Origin: Stutzerimonas stutzeri | GTDB lineage: Bacteria; Pseudomonadota; Gammaproteobacteria; Pseudomonadales; Pseudomonadaceae | NCBI RefSeq assembly: GCF_009789555.1 | Contig: NZ_CP046902.1 | Coordinates: 1,504,001 to 1,568,000, forward strand | Length of the DNA: 64,000 nt | Reading direction: 5' to 3' | In this document: one piece after another, positions 41,751-52,119 of the stretch | Numbering within the stretch: the first letter of the stretch is position 1 | How the letters are laid out: each line of letters begins with the position of its first letter | Program-made: the position numbers and the translations under genes | The notes under the pieces: generated by a model | What the model saw: only the letters and a program-made list of their open reading frames with translations | What the model was told of the DNA's origin: nothing | The model's database searches: none

Positions 41751-42563
41751 TCAGTGAGGTTCCGCATACTGTTGGTGGCTGTGCTGCAGCTGCCTGAGGC
41801 GCGCCAGTGGGTCCTGACGATAGAACGCCGACAATTGCCGATAAACCTCGGGATAGGCCTGGTGCAACATATCCGGCGCGGCGAAGAAATACTCGCTGGT
41901 GACGGCGAAGAATTCGGCCGGGTTCTCAGCCGCATACGGATCGATCGGGGTGTGGGCGGCGGGATGGGCGTCCAGGATGGCATTGAGCGAGTCGTAGGCG
42001 CTTTGCATCGCGCTCGCCCAGATATCGACGCGCATGCTGCGGTGCAAGGGTGGCAGTCCATTGGCGTCGCCGTTGAGCATGTCCAGCTTGTGTGCCAGCT
42101 CGTGGATCACCAGGTTATAGCCTTCCCACTCGCCGCTTTGCTGGACGCCGGGCAACGCGAGGATCACGGGCCCCTGCAGCCAGGCTTCGCCGCTGTGTTC
42201 GCCGTCCCATTCATGGACCACACCGGCCGAATCCCGGTGTTTCTGCGGGCTGTGGAAGTCGCCCGGGTAGATGACGATCTCATGGAAGCCCTGGTACCAG
42301 TTCAGGTCGGCCAGGTGAAGCAATGGCAGTTGGGCCTGGGCTGCCAGCCGTAGGCGGTCCTCCATGGTCAGTTCCACGCCGGCGAGGGCCGTGATTCGCT
42401 TGGCATGCAGGAACAGGATGCTGCGCTCGCGAAGCCGTTCGGTTTCTTCGGCGTTCAGGCCGTCGAGGATCGGCAGGCTGTCGAGCACGCGCTGCCAGAG
42501 TGCGGGTTCGACGGCGAGACGGGTGAGGATGCGCTTGCGGCGCCAATCGCGAAAAGACCACAT
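41751..42563 (-). CDS. mtfA: MtfA zinc peptidase
   Basis: A 270-residue M90-family metallopeptidase with the zinc motif HELAHKLD (His, Glu, His) and a downstream Glu in ENPAEFFAVTSEYFF that should be the third ligand. In enterobacteria MtfA binds Mlc and affects glucose uptake, and in Pseudomonas its target is not defined. The ATG at 42563 (MWSFRDWRRKR) matches the family start better than an upstream GTG-type extension. It stands alone between ppa and eutC. Confidence 0.9.
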   Translation of the reverse strand: MWSFRDWRRKRILTRLAVEPALWQRVLDSLPILDGLNAEETERLRERSILFLHAKRITALAGVELTMEDRLRLAAQAQLPLLHLADLNWYQGFHEIVIYPGDFHSPQKHRDSAGVVHEWDGEHSGEAWLQGPVILALPGVQQSGEWEGYNLVIHELAHKLDMLNGDANGLPPLHRSMRVDIWASAMQSAYDSLNAILDAHPAAHTPIDPYAAENPAEFFAVTSEYFFAAPDMLHQAYPEVYRQLSAFYRQDPLARLRQLQHSHQQYAEPH

Positions 42564-42700
42564 GAGGGAGCTTCCAGCCAGAAGGCACAAACCATAAGCG
42601 CGGCGATGGCTGGCGGCAAGTCGTCAGGTGGGACGTTCTGGCACCGGCTCGCATGACGGAAGCCCGAACCTGCCGGGCGGCCGCGGGTGCCGGAGGGCTT

Positions 42701-43507
42701 TCAGCCCAACAGGAAGTTGCTCGGCCCGGCTGCATGCGGGTCGAGGCTGAGCATGTCCGCTTCGTCCTTCAACCTGACCCCCGATAGCTGGCGTCGACAG
42801 GCTTCGCGCATCAGGTGGATCAAACGATGTGCGGCGAGGGGGTAGCTCAGGCCTTCAAGGCGGATGTTGGAGATGCAGTTACGCTCGGCATCGCAGCATC
42901 CGACCCTGGGCGCGTAGGTGAAGTACAGGCCGAGGCTGTCCGGCGAGCTGAGGCCCGGCCGTTCCCCCAGCAGCATGACGACCATCTTCGCCTTGAGTCG
43001 CTCGCCCACTTCATCGCCAACCGCCACACGGCCCTGCCGCACCAGGCTGATCGGGGCGAGGCTCCAGTCAGCCTGTTCGATCTGTTCCTCGATGCGCTGC
43101 AACAGGGGCAGTGCGTGACGCTGCACGGCCAGCGCGGAAAGGCCGTCGGCGATCACGATCGCCAGGTCATAGCCGGCGCCGTGCTGCTGCGCGTGTTCGT
43201 TCAGCCGTACCGCTGACTCATCGCTCAATCGTCGACCCAGATCGGGGCGTTGCAGGTAGGTGTCGCGGTCTGTCGCGGCGCTGTGCAATGGGAGGCAGCG
43301 ATAGCCACGCTGCTCCAGTTGCACCGCCAGGTCTTCGGTATCCAGGGCGAGGTGCACGGCGTCGCGCGCCTGGGCATGGGCGAACTGGAAATCCAGCTGG
43401 GCTTCGGTGGGCAGGCTGGCGCCGGCGCGGCCCAGTGCGATTCGCGCCGGTGTCAGCTGGCGCAGGTGGCGCCAGGGGTTGGCGATGGCGGTAGGTTTAT
43501 CGCTCAT
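42701..43507 (-). CDS. eutC: Ethanolamine ammonia-lyase small subunit
   Basis: A 268-residue EutC. With EutB it forms the adenosylcobalamin-dependent lyase that converts ethanolamine to acetaldehyde and ammonia. Typical stretches are TPARIALGRAGASLPT, FQFAHAQARDAVH, VIADGLSALAVQRHA and LGERPGLSSPDSLGLYFTYAP. It begins 65 nt after the eutB stop in the same transcript. No microcompartment genes are present, as expected for Pseudomonas. Confidence 0.96.
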   Translation of the reverse strand: MSDKPTAIANPWRHLRQLTPARIALGRAGASLPTEAQLDFQFAHAQARDAVHLALDTEDLAVQLEQRGYRCLPLHSAATDRDTYLQRPDLGRRLSDESAVRLNEHAQQHGAGYDLAIVIADGLSALAVQRHALPLLQRIEEQIEQADWSLAPISLVRQGRVAVGDEVGERLKAKMVVMLLGERPGLSSPDSLGLYFTYAPRVGCCDAERNCISNIRLEGLSYPLAAHRLIHLMREACRRQLSGVRLKDEADMLSLDPHAAGPSNFLLG

Positions 43508-43572
43508 GGCGGTCTCGCCTCATGAAAGTGGCGGGCCGGCGAACCCGCGGGTGTAGCGGAAGGCCTGGCCGC

Positions 43573-44967
43573 TCACGCCATGCGCTCCAATGCCTGGCGA
43601 AAGGCGGGTGGGAGTTGCGCGCCCATCCGTAGCCGTCCTCCGTCCTGGCGCAGTATTTCCATCCTGGCCAGCCACGCCTCGAATTCCGGTGCCGGCCTGA
43701 GTCCCAGTAGCTGCCGAACGTAGAGCGCATCGTGAAAGGAGGTGGTCTGGTAGTTGAGCATCACGTCATCGGAGCCGGGGATGCCCATGATGAAGTTGAT
43801 GCCGGCGGTGCCGAGCAGGGTCAGCAGGGTGTCCATATCGTCCTGGTCGGCTTCGGCGTGGTTGGTGTAGCAGATGTCGCAGCCCATGGGCACGCCGAGC
43901 AATTTGGCGCAAAAGTGATCTTCCAGCCCGGCTCGGATGATCTGCTTGCCGTTGTAGAGGTACTCCGGGCCGATGAAGCCAACGACAGTATTCACCAACA
44001 GCGGTTTGAACTGGCGAGCCACTGCGTAGGCGCGCGCTTCACAGGTCTGCTGGTCGACACCCTGGTGCGCGTTGGCCGAGAGTGCGCTGCCCTGGCCGGT
44101 CTCGAAATACATCAGGTTTTCGCCGACGGTGCCACGCTTGAGCGAGCGACCGGCCTCGTAGCCCTCTTGCAGCAAGGCCAGGTTGATGCCGAAGCTGGCG
44201 TTGGCCGCCTCGGTGCCAGCGATGGACTGGAACACCAGGTCCAGCGGCGCGCCGCGGTTGATCGCCTCGATGGAGGTGGTGACATGGGTGAGGATGCAGC
44301 CCTGCGTCGGAATCTCGTAGCGCTGGATGATGGCGTCGAGCATCTTCAGCAGCTCGCAGATACCGCTCGTGCTATCGGTAGCCGGGTTGATGCCGATGAC
44401 TGCGTCGCCATTACCGTAGAGCAGGCCGTCGACGATGCTGGCGGCGATGCCGGCGCCGTCGTCGGTGGGGTGGTTGGGCTGCAGGCGGGTAGACATGCGT
44501 CCGCGTAGGCCGATGGTGTTGCGAAAACGGCTGACCACGCGCACCTTCTGCGCAACCAGGATCAGGTCCTGCACGCGCATGATCTTCGATACCGCAGCGA
44601 CCATTTCGGGTGTCAGCCCAGGCGCAAGCGCTGCCAGTGAGGCTTCGTTGGCGTCTTCGCCCAACAACCAGTTGCGGAAATCGCCAACGGTCAGGTGGCT
44701 GACCGGGGCGAAGGCCTGAGCGTCGTGGCCGTCGATGATCAGGCGGGTGACCTCGTCGGTTTCGTAGGGGATCAATGCGTGTTCAAGGAATTGCCTGAGC
44801 GGAATCTGCGCCAGGCACATCTGCGCAGCGACCCGCTCGGCATCGCTGTCCGCCGCGATTCCGGCAAGAACGTCGCCGGACCGCGCCGGGCTGGCTTTGG
44901 CCATCACGTCGCGCAGGCTGTCGAATCGCCACTGGGTGCCGCCTACGCTGTGGGTATATCCCGCCAT
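43573..44967 (-). CDS. eutB: Ethanolamine ammonia-lyase large subunit
   Basis: A 464-residue EutB catalytic subunit with normal family length. Recognised blocks include FRNTIGLRGRMSTRLQPNHPTDDGAG, DAVIGINPATDS, LDLVFQSIAGTEAANASFGIN and YETGQGSALSANAHQGVDQQT-like sequence. The cobalamin is bound between EutB and EutC. It lies between the ethanolamine permease and eutC. The acetaldehyde product would be oxidised by the exaC-type enzyme at the operon head. Confidence 0.97.
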   Translation of the reverse strand: MAGYTHSVGGTQWRFDSLRDVMAKASPARSGDVLAGIAADSDAERVAAQMCLAQIPLRQFLEHALIPYETDEVTRLIIDGHDAQAFAPVSHLTVGDFRNWLLGEDANEASLAALAPGLTPEMVAAVSKIMRVQDLILVAQKVRVVSRFRNTIGLRGRMSTRLQPNHPTDDGAGIAASIVDGLLYGNGDAVIGINPATDSTSGICELLKMLDAIIQRYEIPTQGCILTHVTTSIEAINRGAPLDLVFQSIAGTEAANASFGINLALLQEGYEAGRSLKRGTVGENLMYFETGQGSALSANAHQGVDQQTCEARAYAVARQFKPLLVNTVVGFIGPEYLYNGKQIIRAGLEDHFCAKLLGVPMGCDICYTNHAEADQDDMDTLLTLLGTAGINFIMGIPGSDDVMLNYQTTSFHDALYVRQLLGLRPAPEFEAWLARMEILRQDGGRLRMGAQLPPAFRQALERMA

Positions 44968-45048
44968 GCCTTGTCCCCCGGTCCGCAGGCCGTCGTTCGG
45001 CCGCCTTTGCCATGTCCGCCCTTGTCGGCTACCTGTTGGACAACGCTG

Positions 45049-46497
45049 TCAGTGCAGCGATGCCTCGGCGTTCTCGATCGCGGCGAACTCCTCTTCCGGC
45101 GTGCCGGCGACCAGGTGGTGCCGGCTATACAGCGCGAAGTAGGCGATGAAAATGCCGTAGATGATCGCGGCCGCAATGACCACTCGCGGGTCGACGAGAA
45201 AGCCGGCGACCACGGCGATGCAGGCCAGCACGAGCGCGACGCCCGAGGTCAGCATGCCGCCGGGCGTCTTGTAGGGGCGTTTCAGATCCGGACGGCGCAC
45301 GCGCAGGGCGATGTGTGAGGCCATCATCAGGACGTAGGAAATGGTTGCTCCGAACACGGCGACCAGGATCAGCAGATCGCCCTGGCCGGTCAGCGACAGC
45401 AGGAAGCCGATGACTCCGGGGATAACCAGCGCCATGACTGGCGCCTTGTTGCTGTTGGTCAGCGACAACCTGCGAGGCAGGTAACCGGCGCGAGACAGCG
45501 CGAAAATCTGTCGCGAGTAGGCGTAGATGATCGAGAAGAAGCTGGCGATCAGGCCGGCCAGGCCGACCAGGTTGACGAAGCCGCTCATCCAGGTCGACGA
45601 GCCATAGGCGGTGGTCAAGGCTTCGACCAACGGATTACCGGACGCCACCAGGGTGCTGGAGCCCGCGCCGCCGGGACCGACCAGCAGGATCAATCCGGCG
45701 AAGGCGACCAGTATCAGCATGGCGCCAATCAGCCCGCGCGGCATGTCGCGTTGCGGGTCCTTGGTTTCCTCGGCGGCCAGCGGCACGCCTTCGACCGCGA
45801 GGAAGAACCAGATCGCGTAGGGTATCGCCGCCCAGATACCAACGTAGCCATAGGGCAGAAAGCTGCTGGCGCCAGCGGCGGTGGTCGGTGCGATGTCCAG
45901 CAGTTTGTCGACGGAGAAGTGCGGCACCATTGCGACGATGAATACGCCCAGCGCCAGCGCGGCGACCGCGGTGATGATGAACATCAGCTTCAGCGCCTCG
46001 CCGACGCCGAAGATGTGGATGCCGATGAAAATAATGTAGAACGCCAGATAGATCGCCCACCCTCCGATCCCGAACAGGGACTCGCAATAGGCTCCGATGA
46101 ACACCGCGATCGCGGCCGGGGCGATGGCGTATTCGATGAGGATCGCCGTGCCGGTGAGAAAGCCTCCCAGCGGGCCGAAAGCGCTACGGGCAAAGCCGTA
46201 ACCGCCGCCTGCGGTGGGAATCATCGATGACAATTCGGCCAACGAAAAACACATGCACAGGTACATCGTCGCCATCAGCAAGGTGGCGATGAACAACCCG
46301 CCCCAACCGCCCTGGGCGAGCCCGAAATTCCAGCCGGCATAGTCACCGGAGATCACATAGGCGACGCCAAGGCCGACCAGCAGCACCCAACCGGCGGCGC
46401 CTTTCTTGAGTTCGCGTTCCTTGAAATAGGCACTGCCAACTGCTTCGAAATCGATGGTGCGTGTCGGGGGTGTCGCACTGCTGTGTTCGAGAGCCAT
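45049..46497 (-). CDS. eat: Ethanolamine permease (APC family)
   Basis: A 482-residue amino-acid/polyamine/organocation-family transporter with about twelve hydrophobic helices, GDYAGWNFGLAQGGWGG, PTAGGGYGFARSAFGP and FFLAVEGVPLAAEETKDPQRDMPRG. The context (eutB and eutC downstream, aldehyde dehydrogenase upstream) and these motifs identify the ethanolamine permease Eat. The ATG at 46497 with AGGATG at 9 nt is chosen over an upstream extension without similarity. Confidence 0.95.
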   Translation of the reverse strand: MALEHSSATPPTRTIDFEAVGSAYFKERELKKGAAGWVLLVGLGVAYVISGDYAGWNFGLAQGGWGGLFIATLLMATMYLCMCFSLAELSSMIPTAGGGYGFARSAFGPLGGFLTGTAILIEYAIAPAAIAVFIGAYCESLFGIGGWAIYLAFYIIFIGIHIFGVGEALKLMFIITAVAALALGVFIVAMVPHFSVDKLLDIAPTTAAGASSFLPYGYVGIWAAIPYAIWFFLAVEGVPLAAEETKDPQRDMPRGLIGAMLILVAFAGLILLVGPGGAGSSTLVASGNPLVEALTTAYGSSTWMSGFVNLVGLAGLIASFFSIIYAYSRQIFALSRAGYLPRRLSLTNSNKAPVMALVIPGVIGFLLSLTGQGDLLILVAVFGATISYVLMMASHIALRVRRPDLKRPYKTPGGMLTSGVALVLACIAVVAGFLVDPRVVIAAAIIYGIFIAYFALYSRHHLVAGTPEEEFAAIENAEASLH

Positions 46498-46703
46498 GGG
46501 AATCATCCTCTGAAGGGTCGAGTACGGCTGGAACCTGGAAACCTGCCGATGCTTGCCGCCAGCGGCGACGAAGCGTTCGCAGTGTCGAGTGCAAACGTTG
46601 TGCCCAGCGACGGATGCCTGGATACGCCTGACGACCGGCCTGTGCGGGCACGACGCGCACCAGCCCGACGCCATCAGGCGCGGGCGGGCACTTTTTCAGC
46701 GCG

Positions 46704-48224
<1,521 letters not shown>

Positions 48225-48427
48225 GGTGAGTCTCCGGGTCTTGTAATTGTTGGGACTGCTGTGTTCCAGCGTAGAACAAAGCCCGTTCGTCGGTTGGCGA
48301 GGCGACGTGCGGCGCGGGGGCTGGCGGATCGGCGCTGTGCTAATCTGCGCCGCAGTTTTCGGCGCCGAGAGGCGCAGCTGAGCCGCCTGATCCGATTGCC
48401 TGGCGCGGCGTTTTCCAGAGGTCATTC

Positions 48428-49777
48428 ATGCACATTCATATTCTCGGCATCTGCGGCACCTTCATGGGATCGCTCGCGGTGCTCGCCAAGGAACTGGGCC
48501 ACCGGGTCACCGGCTCCGACGCCAACGTCTATCCACCGATGAGCACGCAGCTCCAGGCCCAGGGCATCGAGCTGACCCAGGGCTACGAGCCGAGCCAGCT
48601 CGAGCCGGCCCCGGATCTGGTGGTCATCGGCAATGCGCTTTCGCGCGGCAACCCGGCCGTTGAATATGTACTGAACAAAGGCCTGCCCTACGTATCGGGC
48701 CCGCAGTGGCTGGCAGACCATGTGCTTCAAGGGCGCTGGGTACTGGCGGCGGCCGGCACCCATGGCAAGACCACCACCAGCAGCATGCTTGCCTGGGTGC
48801 TCGAGCACGCCGGCATGAGCCCGGGGTTTCTCATCGGCGGCGTGCCGCAGAATTTCGGCATTTCAGCGCGCCTGGGCGGCACGCCGTTCTTCGTGGTCGA
48901 GGCCGACGAGTACGACAGTGCCTTCTTCGACAAGCGCAGCAAGTTCGTTCATTACCGTCCACGAACGGCGATTCTTAACAATCTTGAGTTCGACCACGCG
49001 GATATCTTCCCGGACCTCGCCGCCATCGAGCGGCAGTTTCACCATGTGGTGCGCACTGTGCCCAGCGAGGGGCTGGTCATTCATCCGCAATCCGAACACG
49101 CACTCAAGCGCGTGATCGGCATGGGCTGCTGGACGCCGGTACAGACCACGGGCGAAGGCGGCCAATGGCAGGCCAATCTGCTCAGTGCCGACGGCTCGCG
49201 TTTCGAGGTGATCTTCGAGGGTGTCGTGCAGGGCGTGGTGGATTGGGAATTGACCGGGCAGCACAACGTCAACAATGCCCTGGCCACGCTCGCGGCGGCG
49301 CGTCATGTGGGTGTCCTGCCGAAGCAGGGCGCCGAGGCGCTGAGCGAGTTCCGCAGCGTCAAGCGCCGCATGGAAAAGGTCGCGCAGGTGAGCGGGGTGA
49401 TCATTTACGACGATTTCGCCCATCACCCGACCGCCATCGCGACGACACTCGACGGGCTGCGCAAGCGCGTCGGCGATACGCCGATCATCGCGGTGATCGA
49501 GCCGCGCTCCAACTCCATGAAGCTCGGCGCGCACCGGGAGGGCCTGGCCGACTCGGTGGCGTTGGCGGATCAGGCCATCTGGTACGCGCCCGCCAACCTC
49601 GGCTGGGATCTGGCGGCGACGGTGGCCGGTTCGCCGGTCGCGACGACGGTCTGCGATTCGCTGGAGTCGATCATCGCCAAGGTGAAAGCCGACGCCACGG
49701 CGGGCACCCAGGTGGTGGTGATGAGCAATGGTGGTTTTGGTGGTCTGCACCTCAAATTGGCTGAGGCGTTGAAGTAG
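48428..49777 (+). CDS. mpl: UDP-MurNAc:L-Ala-gamma-D-Glu-meso-DAP ligase Mpl
   Basis: A 449-residue Mur-ligase homologue that joins recycled tripeptide to UDP-N-acetylmuramate, saving a de novo synthesis step. N-terminal nucleotide fold (HIHILGICGTFMGSLAVLAKELGH), ATP site GTHGKTTTSSM near 115-125, EADEYDSAF, NLEFDHADIFPDL and YDDFAHHPTAI are all present. The start codon at 48428 is divergent from exaC. It has normal family length and an intact frame. Confidence 0.97.
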   Translation: MHIHILGICGTFMGSLAVLAKELGHRVTGSDANVYPPMSTQLQAQGIELTQGYEPSQLEPAPDLVVIGNALSRGNPAVEYVLNKGLPYVSGPQWLADHVLQGRWVLAAAGTHGKTTTSSMLAWVLEHAGMSPGFLIGGVPQNFGISARLGGTPFFVVEADEYDSAFFDKRSKFVHYRPRTAILNNLEFDHADIFPDLAAIERQFHHVVRTVPSEGLVIHPQSEHALKRVIGMGCWTPVQTTGEGGQWQANLLSADGSRFEVIFEGVVQGVVDWELTGQHNVNNALATLAAARHVGVLPKQGAEALSEFRSVKRRMEKVAQVSGVIIYDDFAHHPTAIATTLDGLRKRVGDTPIIAVIEPRSNSMKLGAHREGLADSVALADQAIWYAPANLGWDLAATVAGSPVATTVCDSLESIIAKVKADATAGTQVVVMSNGGFGGLHLKLAEALK

Positions 49778-49878
49778 GGCGGGCGCCTCCCGCCGATACG
49801 GTGCCGAGGCCGCATTCCGCTCGGTGCCACCGCATTCCACGCCGTACACGCAAGCGCAGCAGCTTTGGGAGCACATTC

Positions 49879-50508
49879 ATGAGTGGACCGGAACGCATCA
49901 CGCTGGCCATGACCGGCGCATCGGGCGCCCAGTATGGCCTGCGCCTGCTGGACTGCCTGATTCAGGAAGATCGCGAGGTGCATTTCCTGATCTCCAAGGC
50001 GGCGCAGTTGGTCATGGCCACCGAGACCGACGTGGTGCTGCCGGCCAAACCGCAGGCCATGCAAGCGTTCCTCAGTGAATACACCGGCGCTGCGGCAGGG
50101 CAGATCCGCGTGTTCGCCAAGGAGGACTGGATGGCGCCACCGGCCTCCGGTTCCGGCGCGCCGACGGCGATGGTGGTGGTGCCGTGTTCGACCGGAACCC
50201 TTTCCGCGATCGCCTGCGGTGCTTGCAACAACCTGATCGAACGCGCCGCCGATGTCGCGCTGAAAGAGCGCCGCCAACTCATCCTGGTGCCGCGCGAGGC
50301 GCCGTATTCCAGTATTCATCTGGAGAACATGCTCAAGCTGTCCAACCTCGGCGTGACCATTCTGCCCGCGTCGCCGGGGTTCTATCACCAGCCGCAGACG
50401 CTCGATGACCTGGTCGACTTCGTCGTCGCGCGGATTCTCAATCTGCTCGATATTCCGCAGGACATGCTGCCGCGCTGGGGTGAGCACCATATCGTCAGCG
50501 ATGATTGA
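49879..50508 (+). CDS. ubiX: Flavin prenyltransferase UbiX
   Basis: A 209-residue enzyme that makes prenylated FMN, the cofactor of the UbiD decarboxylase in ubiquinone synthesis. It has AMTGASGAQYGLRLLD (FMN loop), the VVVPCSTGTLSAIACGACNNLIERAADV block, and RREAP-type PREAPYSSIHLENMLKL. The ATG at 49879 with GGGAG at 8 nt replaces a longer frame from 49801. It follows mpl by about 100 nt, in the usual Pseudomonas order. Confidence 0.97.
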   Translation: MSGPERITLAMTGASGAQYGLRLLDCLIQEDREVHFLISKAAQLVMATETDVVLPAKPQAMQAFLSEYTGAAAGQIRVFAKEDWMAPPASGSGAPTAMVVVPCSTGTLSAIACGACNNLIERAADVALKERRQLILVPREAPYSSIHLENMLKLSNLGVTILPASPGFYHQPQTLDDLVDFVVARILNLLDIPQDMLPRWGEHHIVSDD

Positions 50509-50562
50509 AACCGTGGCCGGACTCATGCGCGCCGTGATCGGCGTGTGCAGCCGAGGCCTGCG

Positions 50563-50862
50563 ATGAGGCGCTCGACTGCGCGGCTGGTGCCGACGATGCT
50601 CGCCGTCCTGCTGCTCGGCGGCTGCGCCACGGTGCGCACCCTGGATGCGGCCAAGCCGGGCGCGCCAGTCGTCTACTCCGGCACACGCCTGGACTGGTAC
50701 AGCCTCAACGGTGGCTGCTGCCCGCTCGACCGTTTCGGGGCGCGCGCGCCGAAACACGCGGCGCTCGACCTGCCCGCCAGCCTGTTGCTCGACACGCTGC
50801 TGCTGCCGCTTTCGCTGGCCACCGTGCTCGGCCTGGGCCTGAACGTGCAAGGCGGCTTGTGA
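50563..50862 (+). CDS. YceK/YidQ-family lipoprotein
   Basis: A 99-residue lipoprotein: basic start, hydrophobic stretch and lipobox LLGGC (Cys about residue 21). The mature part has SGTRLDWYSLNGGC, the LPASLLLDTLLLPLSL core and a Gly-rich end, typical of the YceK/YidQ (DUF1375) family. Function is unknown. It is presumed to be in the outer or inner membrane. The ATG at 50563 has GAGG at 8 nt. It converges with queG. Confidence 0.88.
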   Translation: MRRSTARLVPTMLAVLLLGGCATVRTLDAAKPGAPVVYSGTRLDWYSLNGGCCPLDRFGARAPKHAALDLPASLLLDTLLLPLSLATVLGLGLNVQGGL

Positions 50863-50894
50863 ACGGGCTGAATGACTCGTCTGCTGGCTGAGGT

Positions 50895-51968
50895 TCAGCC
50901 GTTCTGACGAGCGGCATGCTGCGCCAGCGCCCATTGCACATGCTCGCGCACCAGTTCAGACGGGTCGTCGCGGCGTGCCTGGAGGGCTTCGAGCACCGGG
51001 ATGGTCGAGGGCGCGTTGCCCAGCCCCACCGCCAGGTTGCGCAGCCAGTTCTGGTAACCCGTCCGGCGCAACGGCGAGCCCTCGGTGCGGCTGAGGAATT
51101 GCGCCTCGCTCCAGCGGAACAGCGCCGCCAGTTCGGCATTATCCAGGCTGTGCCGCGGCTGAAAGTCGCTTTGTTCGGTTGGCTTGGCGAAGCGGTTCCA
51201 CGGGCAGACGATCTGGCAGTCGTCGCAACCGAACACCCGGTTGCCGATTTTCGAGCGCAACTCGACCGGGATCGGACCTTTCAGCTCGATGGTCAGGTAG
51301 GAGATGCAGCGCCGCGCATCGAGCACACGCTCGCCCACGAAGGCTTCCGTGGGGCAGATATCCAGACAGGCGCTGCAACTGCCGCAGTGATCGCGCGCGG
51401 TGGGCTCGTCGATGGGCAGGTCGATGTCGACGAACAGCTCGCCCAGAAAGAACCAACTGCCGGCCTTGCGGTTGAGCACCAGCGTGTTCTTGCCGATCCA
51501 GCCGAGGCCGGCTTGCTGCGCCACGGCCTTTTCCAGCACCGGCGCGCTGTCGACGAAGGCACGAAAGCCGAACGGGCCGATGGTTTGCTGGATGCGCTCG
51601 GCCAAGTGTTGAAGGCGCTTGCGGATCAGTTTGTGATAGTCGCGGCCCAGCGCGTAGCGCGACACATAGGCGTTCTCCGGCGTCGCCAGCTGCTGCGCCA
51701 TGCGGGTATCGCCTGGCAGATAGTCCATGCGCAGCGAGATGACCCGCAAGGTCCCGGGCACGAGCTGTTCCGGGTGCGAACGCTTGCTGCCATGGGCCGC
51801 CATGTAATCCATCTCGCCGTGATAACCGGCTGCCAGCCAGCGCTCCAGGTGCGCTTCGTGCTCGGCCAGGTCGATGCCCGTGATACCGACCTGCTGAAAG
51901 CCGAGCTCGCGTCCCCACGCCTTGATGGCCTGAGCGAGAGCGACGGGGTCGAGAGAGTGGCTGGACAT
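50895..51968 (-). CDS. queG: Epoxyqueuosine reductase QueG
   Basis: A 357-residue cobalamin- and Fe-S-dependent enzyme that reduces epoxyqueuosine to queuosine in tRNA. Two 4Fe-4S motifs are visible (CGSCSACLDICP, and GCDDCQIVCPWNRFA preceded by RRCISYLTIE), with the conserved Asp in FVDSAPVLEKAVAQQAGLGWIGKNT. The ATG at 51968 (MSSHSLDPVALAQ) matches the family start, and the upstream 51 codons lack similarity. It is divergent from nnrD, with about 150 bp between them. Confidence 0.96.
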   Translation of the reverse strand: MSSHSLDPVALAQAIKAWGRELGFQQVGITGIDLAEHEAHLERWLAAGYHGEMDYMAAHGSKRSHPEQLVPGTLRVISLRMDYLPGDTRMAQQLATPENAYVSRYALGRDYHKLIRKRLQHLAERIQQTIGPFGFRAFVDSAPVLEKAVAQQAGLGWIGKNTLVLNRKAGSWFFLGELFVDIDLPIDEPTARDHCGSCSACLDICPTEAFVGERVLDARRCISYLTIELKGPIPVELRSKIGNRVFGCDDCQIVCPWNRFAKPTEQSDFQPRHSLDNAELAALFRWSEAQFLSRTEGSPLRRTGYQNWLRNLAVGLGNAPSTIPVLEALQARRDDPSELVREHVQWALAQHAARQNG

Positions 51969-52119
51969 GAGGCGGGTCTTCGAGGGATGGCGGCTGCGTA
52001 TGGATGGCCTGGCGCTCGCCGGAATGTGCGCTTCGAGCGGCTGCGATGAAGTTCGACGCGCACAGGCAGGCGGTAAGGCGCATGCGTATAATTCTGCCAG
52101 ATATTCGCTCGGGTGATTC

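Noticed and set aside
48225..48330. Sigma-54 promoter for the ethanolamine operon
   Set aside because: The nearest match on the minus strand (TGGAAC with a poor -12 element) departs too far from TGGCAC-N5-TTGC to support a call.
49570..50934. Minus-strand frame of 454 codons over ubiX and the YceK-like gene
   Set aside because: It spans two genes on the opposite strand and a gene boundary, with no recognisable domain.
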